Below are positions 56,528 through 64,000 of a DNA stretch of 64,000 bases, in pieces. Under the pieces are notes generated by a model. The model had not been told where the DNA came from, did not search any database, and was given only the letters and a program-made list of their open reading frames with translations. Position 1 is the first letter of the stretch. Each line of letters begins with the position of its first letter. The DNA is from Chrysoporthe austroafricana (taxonomy: Eukaryota > Ascomycota > Sordariomycetes > Diaporthales > Cryphonectriaceae). Both the position numbers and the translations under genes were made by a program. The DNA is taken from positions 3,906,001 to 3,970,000 of the forward strand of contig JYIP02000005.1 of assembly GCA_001051155.2 (NCBI GenBank). The letters run 5' to 3'.

Positions 56528-57521
56528 TTTCTCTGCTGGCAGGGCGTCGGTCGCTATATTTTCGATTGCCGTCTTCCCCCAATGGCAACGGTTAGGCTGT
56601 GGGTATCATTTGTCCTATATAGCTGCACCACGATTCCGCCGGCCCTGAGATTCGGGCTAGAACCGACTGATCGGCCTTCTAGCGAAAACAACTCCGTGAC
56701 GGCTCGATGGCGGAGAGGTGATAGCGCGGTGGCTGGAGGTCAGGTGGTTAAACAACGTGCGGTAGTATGTAATAATCTGATAGAGAAGATATGTGTAGAG
56801 GAGACGACCGGATCACCTGTCATAGTCATAGAATGGTGAGGAAGAGGTTGTTCTGAAAGGGCACAGGATGGATATAAAATAATACATTGATTGTGATGGA
56901 GCAGGCTGTAGGTGAGAGAATGGAGGCTGGATCGACGACATTGAGACATGTGCGAGCCCGACGGCTCCCTTGTCAAAAGACACTAAGTTCAGTAGCCACC
57001 ACTGGCGGGTCCTGGTAGCCCCTACCTTCCTAGGCGACCTTCTGGACGAGCTCCAGTCGGGATCTGAAGGGGCCAACCAATATGCCTAGCCAAATTTCCA
57101 TTCCTCGGAAGTATATTAGTGAAGAAACTCAGCCTCCTTCACTGTGCCAGCGTATCCGCTTTGGGCAGTAATGGGCACGGCGTACAGATGCCAAGTCTCG
57201 ACGCAGATGCTGGCAGGGATCGTGACGAGACAGCAGTCTGGGGGGAGGGGAGGGGGCATCGATAGCAAGCAGCCTCAGTTTTGACTCTCGGCCGGGAGGT
57301 TGACAGATTTCCGATAGTCCAAGGTGTCTGGCAGAATCTCATAATCCATGTCCCGTCCGTAGGAATCCTGGCATCCAGGACAAACAGAGATGCCGATTTC
57401 GGGTGGGACGTGCCAGAACATTGATTGATCCCTGCAGACACACTCGCGACGGAGGCAGCACTGCTGTCGTCAGCCGTCAGCCGCAGACATCCGGCCTGGT
57501 AGTAGAGTGAAGTGAAGTCCT
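56528..57521. other. Intergenic, no gene supported
   Basis: About 1 kb upstream of the four-helix membrane protein and downstream of the mitochondrial protein, both minus. No coherent exon is seen. Confidence 0.6.
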
Positions 57522-58871
57522 TCAGGTCATTCCCTCCATCAACTCGACGCGGTCCAGGACCATTCCCTTCGTGAGGACGAACTGGCGGAGCGCTTGAAAT
57601 TCGGTCCCCTCCTCCTCGCCGAACCGTTGCGCCTGAGAGAATCCGAATGAGCAGGCGACCTTGTCAAGAGCTGCTCGCTCTTCCTCGTGCAGCCAGCGTT
57701 CCCTCAGTGATATCCCCGGAGCCCACGTAACGCGCTTCATGTGGTCGTTTTGCGTGAGAACGGCCAGGAGGCCCATGGAGCCAGTAAAGCCAACATAAGC
57801 CAGTATGCCAGCAGTCGCAACAGCGGTTGCCGTCCTCTCGTCGAAAGAAGTTTGCAAGTGGGCCAGGTTCGAGGCCAGGAGATAGACTGCTAACGGCGCA
57901 GTTGCAGCAGCCGAGACGGGAAGGAGAGCTCTCCTCAGCACTTTTTGCCTGATAAAAGCCTTAGTGGCATACGTGTTCTCAATGATGCCGATCGCCGCGT
58001 CCAGATTTCTGACTTCGATTGCTGCATCCAAGGCCTTCTCGATGATACTGGGATCCACAGCGTTTGCCGCTTTGTTGGGATCTTGCTGGACGTACTCGAT
58101 AGCGCCAGATTTGCCGTTTGGCTTGGGCTTTGTGGCGTACAAGCTCAGGACATACGGGAGGGTCTCTGCCCTGCCAAGTCGGGCTTGTATGACGACGTAA
58201 GCTTCCAAGACCTGCGGTGTGATAAGAACCGAGGGATGGGAGATCACCTCGAAGGCTACCTGTGATACGTGATCAATTGCATCGCTTGGCGGTGAGTTGT
58301 CGGCGACCTCAGCAGCCAAGTGCTGCGTCGTCTTGGCGGTGGACCTGTCCAGGGACAGGAGCGATAACGCCGCGCTATCTGACTCGGATGTCTTGCGGGA
58401 GATCTGGCTTGTGGGTGCGTTGATAGCGACGCTGGCCGCCTTGTTGCACTGAAGGAGGGCGGTAAGCACATCGTGTTCAGAAGGAACCCCATGTTGGGCG
58501 AGGAGCTGGTCCTTGGCACGGTTGACGGCCGCGATGGCCGCATCCGTGCTCCCAAGCGAGACTGAACCCAAGTCAGGGGCGGCGGAAAGCCGGTCACCGG
58601 AAGCTCCCGCCTGGGCCGCGTCGGATCTCGTATGCCTGGTTGGCTTTGGAGTGCCGAACCGATAACATCTCGAGGAAGAGACGCCTGTCCTCTGAACCAA
58701 GCTCGTTTTGGCGCCTGCCCGGACGAGCTTGACTGTCGGGCTTGCGGCGCCAAGCGTTGCGATAGAGCTCTTGGCAAGGCGCGGCTGAGCGGCGAGACAG
58801 TCGTGGAGCTGTCCAAGTCTCGGGCTGTGTCGTGAGACCAGACACTGTCTCGTAGCGACAGGCAGGCGCAT
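57522..58871 (-). CDS. Predicted mitochondrial inner-membrane protein with two helices, 449 aa
   Basis: Single exon from ATG 58871 to the stop at 57522. The N-terminus (MRLPVATRQCLVSRHSPRLG) and the next 60 residues are rich in Arg, Ser, Ala and poor in acids, as in matrix-targeting sequences. A helical soluble region follows: DAAIAAVNRAKDQLLAQHG, HPSVLITPQVLEAYVVIQAR, SIIEKALDAAIEVRNLDAAI. Two transmembrane helices lie at about 312-335 (LLPVSAAATAPLAVYLLASN) and 345-368 (TAGILAYVGFTGSMGLLAVL). The end is conserved-looking: RVTWAPGISLRERWLHEEER, then the FRQ-like TEFQALRQFVLTKGMVLDRV. The alpha-hairpin pattern before the membrane part recalls PPR/TPR-type helices, as in fungal mitochondrial assembly factors. 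No named family is recognised. Confidence 0.85.
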   Translation of the reverse strand: MRLPVATRQCLVSRHSPRLGQLHDCLAAQPRLAKSSIATLGAASPTVKLVRAGAKTSLVQRTGVSSSRCYRFGTPKPTRHTRSDAAQAGASGDRLSAAPDLGSVSLGSTDAAIAAVNRAKDQLLAQHGVPSEHDVLTALLQCNKAASVAINAPTSQISRKTSESDSAALSLLSLDRSTAKTTQHLAAEVADNSPPSDAIDHVSQVAFEVISHPSVLITPQVLEAYVVIQARLGRAETLPYVLSLYATKPKPNGKSGAIEYVQQDPNKAANAVDPSIIEKALDAAIEVRNLDAAIGIIENTYATKAFIRQKVLRRALLPVSAAATAPLAVYLLASNLAHLQTSFDERTATAVATAGILAYVGFTGSMGLLAVLTQNDHMKRVTWAPGISLRERWLHEEERAALDKVACSFGFSQAQRFGEEEGTEFQALRQFVLTKGMVLDRVELMEGMT

Positions 58872-59917
58872 CTTGAAGTTCTGGCCTGGGAGCAGAAGAG
58901 GCTGCGAAGACTAAGTGAAGCGGCAAGACCCAGTAGCGCTCGAGATGGATTCGGGCCGTGAACTTCTCTTCAAGCCCCGACGACGGTGAGTGCGTGATCT
59001 GGGTAACGAGCAGACTGTGAAGATTGGCTAGGCGCAGGTTGCTTCAGTAGGGCGTCTCGAGGCTCATGACCCGATCCAAACAGTCGCCGCCGGATGTCTG
59101 GTTGCTCAACGATGAACGACGAAGACGGTCGTCCAACAAAGCAGGTCCCAGAGCCTGAAGCCCTTCTTCTCACGACCTGGGGCAAAATGAGCCCACAAGC
59201 GTTTCTCAGTCTCGAAGGTGTCTCCGAAGACCCTCGACTTGAGAAAGGCCGCTCTGCCGAGATTGCTGGACGAGACCCAAGCTCCTGTCGCTGCCGCCGT
59301 AGGAGGTTGAGACGAGATTAGGTCGGGCAGGGCGGCTCGTGATGGCGGTTGAGATCGTGGGCGGATTGGCAGTGTGGCATGCCGCTGCCTTTGTGTGTCT
59401 CTCTCTCCTGACGGTAGATGAGATGAGAATATCGTACCGTCTGCAGAGGAGCTCGCCGAGTCGCTCGCCGCAGCGGCGCCACAACAGGCGCACCCACCCT
59501 GGGCACCGCCCCCCTGCCGTGGCTAGTGGCCCCTGCGCCACACCTCTGACGACACCCTGGAACCGGATCCCATCTATTGCGGTCCACCCAACACCGACTC
59601 TCTTCCAGCCTGATCCCTATGTAGAGTCAGGCTGGCACTGGATTGCTCTACACTGGCGCTCCCTCCTCGACGCCTTCCACTCGTCAGCTCGATACCAGTC
59701 ACTCGCTCGAGAACCCTCACGTCCCTCTTGGTCTATCGCCGCACACAGTTCGAAATCCGAAGACGATCCCCTCACACCTCACCTGTGACCACGCCGCAGC
59801 AGATTAGCCCATCTGCAGCCTCCCTCCCTCGATCGTGGGCCCTCGCCGTGAACCCTTTTCAACTCCCTACAGAGCCATATCCCGAGCCGCAGGCCCTCTG
59901 CGCCAGAGCACGACACC
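58872..59917. promoter_or_regulatory. Divergent promoter region mitochondrial protein / verprolin
   Basis: About 1 kb between divergent starts. The final 300 bp before verprolin is C-rich, typical of a long 5' leader. No gene is supported. Confidence 0.55.
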
Positions 59918-61389
59918 ATGCCGCCGCCTCCACCACCGCCGCCGCCTCCCCCGCCAGGCGCGTCAGGAGGCCCTCCTCCCCCTCCGCCGCCGCCTGGTGG
60001 TCTCCCGTCGCGGCCGCCTGCAAGCGGCGCCGGAAGAGTAGGTGGTCCCGCAGGATGTGTCCGCGCCCCTCGGAACGGCCGGCCTTGCTGACAGGCAGCA
60101 CAGGGAGCCCTCCTCGCCGATATCAACAAGGGGAAAGCCCTCAAGAAGACCGTGACGAACGACCGATCCGCGCCCGTGGTCGGGAAGGTGTCGGGCGGCG
60201 CCGGGCCCTCGCCGCTGGGGGGCGCGCCGCCCGTGCCCGGCATGGCGAAGCCGCCCGGCGGGCTCGCGCCGCCTGTGCCTGGGAACAGGGCTAGGAGCCA
60301 CAGCGACCAGAGCAGCCGGGACGCGCCCGCGCCCGCCATGGACGGCGGCGCCCCGCAGCTGGGCGGGCTGTTCGCCGGGGGCATGCCGAAGCTGCGGAAG
60401 ACGGGTGGAGGAGTGGACACGGGAGGTACGTGCCTGCGCTGCTGGGCCCCGGGCGCGATACAGAGGCAGACTGACCTGATGAACGTGTTGCAGCCAACCG
60501 AGACGCATCCTATCTATCCGACCCGGAGTCGTCCCGGTCCTCGGCCCCGAAGCCCCCGACCATGTCCGCCCCCAGACCGCCGGCCTCCGCTGCGCCTGCG
60601 GTTCCAGGGCGCGCGGTGCCGTCCCTGCCTGCCCACCCCTCGCTGGCAAACCTCAAGAGGACGGCCGCCGACCGCCCGCACTCGTCCGCCTCCCTGAAAC
60701 CTATACCGCCCCCGGTGGGGAAGAAGCCGCCTCCCCTGCCCGCCTCCCGCAAACCGTCCACGCCCACATCGGCACCCCCGTTGCCAGGCGCACCGGCGCC
60801 CCCTCCGCCGTCGGTGTCCGCGCCCTCTCTCCCACCCGCCCCTCCGCCGCCGCCGCCAACAGCCGCCCCCCGCCCGCCCCCGGCGCCGCAGCGATCCCCA
60901 GCTCCGCCGCCGCCGCCCCCTCCGTCCGCAGCCGCGCCGAGCATCGCGGTGCAGGCGGTCATGGGCGCCGCGGCGGCAGCGGCAGCCGCCGACAGGACGA
61001 CTTCGCCAACAGCAGCGCCGCCGCCCCCTCCGCCTCCTGCGGCGTCACCGCGCTCCGCGGCGCCTGCCCCGCCGCCGCCGCCACCACCAGCCACCAGCAA
61101 CAACCGCACGCACTCCGGCTCGGTGTCGGGGATTCGGTCCATGCTGGACGTTAGCTCCTTCACCCTGCAGCCGAACGGGGGCGCCAAGAGCCCCAGCCCG
61201 ACGCGGGCCGACTCCGTCGCCTCGAGGACGAATGGAGGGACGCCGAGGGGCCGGGTCGTCGTGGAGGACCCGAGGTGGAAGTTTGTGGACGAGTCGGTGT
61301 TCCCGAAGCCGAGGGAGTTCCGTAGCAAGCCGAGACGGTACAGGGCCGGGAGGGGGAGCAGCGTGCCGATTGATCTGAGCTCTCTCTGA
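59918..61389 (+). CDS. VRP1: Verprolin / WIP-family actin regulator, 445 aa, three exons
   Basis: Cytoskeletal protein that binds actin and WASP to promote Arp2/3-driven patch formation and endocytosis. Exons: 59918-60037, 60104-60425 and 60494-61389 (1338 nt). It starts with a pure proline block (MPPPPPPPPPPPPG) and then the WH2 actin-binding motif GALLADINKGKALKKT, which begins exactly at exon 2. The middle is intrinsically disordered with many profilin/SH3-type PPPPP blocks. The C-terminal WASP-binding region is recognisable as DPRWKFVDESVFPKPREF. A basic end (SKPRRYRAGRGSSVP) follows. Only one WH2 is seen. The intervening poly-Ala run (AAAAAAA after QAVMG) and proline runs may vary in length between strains. 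Confidence 0.93.
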
Positions 61390-62042
61390 TGGGCTTGGTG
61401 GTAGATTGCAGAGGGAGGATGAGGAGAGAGAGGTGCGTCTACTGTGCATAGCATGCACTGGGGGTGCACGGACGGCGGGGGCACAGGGATAGAATGCCAG
61501 TCCATGAGCCTTCATCTTTACAGGCCTCTTCGTTGCCGTTGTGGAGGAACGCGAAATCTGTGAGGATCAAAGAGCAGTTCGCCATGGAGCCTAGTTCCAT
61601 AGCAAAAGAAGGACAGGAAGAGAGAGAAGGGGGTGGGGGGATGAAGCAGTTCCTGGACGCCGGGTGCATGGGGTTCTACTGCCTACAGAGAACGCCGCCG
61701 CCCCTAGCACTGTCACGCGGTAGCCAGCAGTCGTGCTATATTTCAATCAAAGGGCCGCCTTCCGCGAACACTGGTAGCATGGAGTACGGGAGTTGAAGTA
61801 GGGTATAAAAGAAAGCCACAGTACTGTGCCTTCGTCTCGTAGGCGTGGTATAAAGGATTGTCATTCATTATGCAATAATAACATGCTAAGATCTATCAAG
61901 CCCAAAATAGCAACCAGTCCCCGAAGATGTAGCAACCGGTGATGAGGTATCTAAGTATGCAGGTGCGGTGGTGGCACGATATGTAGAGAGGCAGGACCAG
62001 ACAGAGACCATGGGAACCCGACCACCGATGGCAGGCTCACAA
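61390..62042. other. Intergenic between convergent genes
   Basis: 650 bp between verprolin and the PhoD-like gene. A purine-rich patch lies at 61607-61645. No gene is supported. Confidence 0.6.
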
Positions 62043-64000
62043 TTATGTGGCGGTGGGAGCCGTGGTCAGCGCCGGCACCGTCAGCCCGTAGCTCTCTGTC
62101 CTGCCCTGGGGATCGTGCTGGTCGATCTCCACGCGGATGCAGATATCCAGGCTTCCGTCATTGCCCTGCCCGTGCTCCTCCGGGTGCGCGGCCTTGTGCG
62201 TGGTTCCACAGCCGGTCTCCCCGGCTTGGATAGGCAAGTGGCCGTTTGTGTTGTGCTTGGAGCTTCTGGACCTGATCGATGAGCGGGTGTTCACTGATGC
62301 TAATTCCTGCCCGCTCGTGCTGGCGGCGCTGTGTCCGTTAGTCGTAGCAGTGACCGGCCGCAAGTACTGGCTGGATGGCTGCGGGCGTGGTTCTTGTGGT
62401 CGTGGTCTGTTATTAGGCGAGTTCTCGGTCAGCATGGCGAAGTTTCGGCTTGGCATGGTAACCTGGTTGTGGGCGGCCGTCTTGGTCGAGTTGCCCGGGT
62501 CCTTGTTGAAGAGCTTGAGGAGTGTCTCGTCGGTCTCGGGGTTCAGGTGGTGGATCTTGTTACGGCGGGCCAGGAGGTTGGCGATAGCCTGAGGTGGCGG
62601 CTTATTCACGATGGCGGAGGAGATGACATTGGCCATGTACCGATGATCGTTCTCACAGGATATGTTGAGCGCGGGGTTGGAGTAGAAGCGGCCCAGGGCT
62701 GCAAGGTGGACGTCACCGCCGAGAATAGTGATACGGACAGAGACTGTATTGTACACTCAGCACGTCGAGATCATAAAGAGCCAGACAGTCCGGATTGGGT
62801 CAAGGTCGTGTACTTACATTGCTTGCATATCTCCTGCAGGGTCTCGATCATCCAGTTCCGTTCTTTCTTGTGCGTTCGAGCGGTGTAGTGATCGTCCAAA
62901 TCATCCAGCAGATCAACTGAGCCATCAAAGTGGTTGAAGAGGCCACCGCCTACCCATTTCGTTAGTCGCGATTAGAAGTGAGACCTCGGGTGGGGTAAAC
63001 CCAGAGGTAAGGGCAGAGTCTTAGACACAGAAAGGCTCGGTCCAGCTGAAGTGAACACCACGTACCTAGACCAAATCTCCGATTGGCAAACTTTACAGGG
63101 CCCAGAACAGGACTCGAGAAAATGTTTTCGAGCCATGTGAGACGCTACAAGAGCAGAGTCAGCCGGGTCTAATTTCACGCACGGTCACGGGACTTGCTAC
63201 TCACCGGATATGCGATCGGTATGCCCAGGAGCAAAATTACATGCCTGAACGGCGTGCCAGCAACCTGCGCGTCATGGAGTTCCTGGTTCAGCCGCCCAAA
63301 AATCAGGTCGTAAGTCTCCGGGTAGTTGACCTGGTGCCGGGTCCGTTCTGTACGCGCGTCGATCCCCAAAAGCGCTATCCGGGCACCCAACCTTGCAAAA
63401 ATATTGTGCGAATGCTCCGCTACATATGGCCCAGGCTTCGGGCCTACGATATAGTTCGACTCCGAGATAGGTGCCGCAACATAAGTGTCAACCAGCTGGT
63501 TCTGGTCAATACCAGGGTCTCTGCCGTCTCCGGACTGCGTTATCGTCTGGGGAGCATCAGAGGTGTAGGTTGAAGCGGGTGGTGGCAAATGGTGTTGGAA
63601 TAGCATATAGTACTTGTGAGCGCACCCACCGATCCCACGGAAGACGTCGCATTTCATGAAGTCATTCACATAGGACCCGAAGCCGTCGATGATGTCGTGA
63701 TCGTCCCAAATATTGACCTGGGGTATCTGGCCGTTCGCTGAGGCGAATGGCTCCGTCGAGTACCATCGAAGGTAATTCTTCAGATAGAAATCGTCACACT
63801 TTGCTCGTAGCTCCTCGGGAAACGGGAAGTCTCGGCGCTTCTTGGGGTTGCTAATGGCCGTCCAGTCTCGTAACGGGCCATGGACTCGGATAGAATCATT
63901 ATAAATTTGATCCCCTCCCCCTATCATTACGTGGAAAGGCACCTCGGTGTGACGGCGCATAACGTCGTTCCACAGGGCTGGACCGCTCCAGGCCGCCTCG
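62043..64000 (-). CDS. PhoD-like phosphatase/phosphodiesterase domain protein, 5' part beyond the window
   Basis: Metallophosphatase-type protein of the fungal PhoD-like group. Exons seen (minus): 64000-63205 (continues off the edge), 63144-63066, 62949-62818 and 62743-62043. Metal-site motifs appear in order: MIGGGDQIYND, then VNIWDDHDIIDGFGSY, LLGIDARTERT, and after the introns SVRITILGGDVHLAALGRFY. The pairs GGGDQ, DDHD and GGDVH match the calcium/iron-binding residues of PhoD enzymes. The last ~150 residues are disordered, with Ser/Thr/Asn/Arg-rich sequence, and end PALTTAPTAT. In the last intron I used the TACAG acceptor at 62744; a GAG eight bases earlier is possible but less likely. 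Whether the intact gene has the N-terminal signal of secreted PhoD cannot be known here. Confidence 0.9.

Noticed and set aside
62744..62818. Alternative GAG acceptor eight bases before the chosen TACAG in the PhoD-like gene
   Set aside because: GAG acceptors are rare in fungi and TACAG gives the family-like SVRITILGGDVH without extra residues.

Overview
The window is nuclear DNA from a filamentous ascomycete (Pezizomycotina, most likely a Sordariomycete). Evidence: genes are broken by short introns (about 50-180 nt) with GT(A/G)NGT donors, frequent CTNAC-type branch points and YAG acceptors. Highly expressed genes prefer C-ending codons. The gene set includes fungus-typical families: a HET-domain protein, a Clr5-domain protein, a SWIRM-amine oxidase-HMG LSD1, verprolin and fungal-only membrane proteins. 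I see no prokaryotic operon structure, CRISPR array, confident tRNA/rRNA or intact transposon. For the main genes I rebuilt the exons by hand. In each complete model the coding lengths sum to a multiple of three, and splicing restores conserved family motifs.

Layout. 1-5.9 kb is poorly structured: an orphan membrane-protein exon (1169-1536, -) and a multi-exon membrane protein (2964-4395, +) with uncertain borders. 6-25 kb is a dense housekeeping block: DNA topoisomerase I (-), ATP synthase gamma subunit (+), LSD1-type histone demethylase (-), Vps33 (-), a UBE2W-like E2 (-) and a CaM-kinase I-like kinase (+). 25-31.5 kb is looser and looks accessory: a Clr5-domain protein and a HET-domain protein, both +, separated by about 1.4 kb of AT-richer DNA. 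32-41 kb carries a fungal-specific Ser-rich protein (-), a 3.2 kb repeat-bearing gene-free stretch, histidyl-tRNA synthetase (-) and a membrane-anchored Lys/Gln-rich protein (-). 42-51 kb has a nucleoside hydrolase (+), LSM8 (-) head to head with a glutaredoxin-like protein (+), then an HpcH/HpaI aldolase (-), an MFS sugar-type transporter (+) and a cupin (-) that may form a small catabolic group. 51-64 kb has a 120-nt A tract, a CHORD-CS co-chaperone (+), a four-helix membrane protein (-), a mitochondrial membrane protein (-), verprolin (+) and a PhoD-like phosphatase (-) that runs off the right edge.

How the genes work together. Most are unrelated housekeeping neighbours, often divergent pairs sharing a promoter region (TOP1/ATP3, LSM8/glutaredoxin-like, aldolase/MFS, mitochondrial protein/verprolin). 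I did not find a clear new multi-gene system. The best leads are: an in-frame spliced 107-residue extension upstream of LSM8, a dual-start HisRS with a mitochondrial presequence, the Clr5-HET pair, the aldolase-transporter-cupin group, coding micro-exons of 7 and 26 nt, and five acidic SDD-x-P motifs in the topoisomerase I tail.
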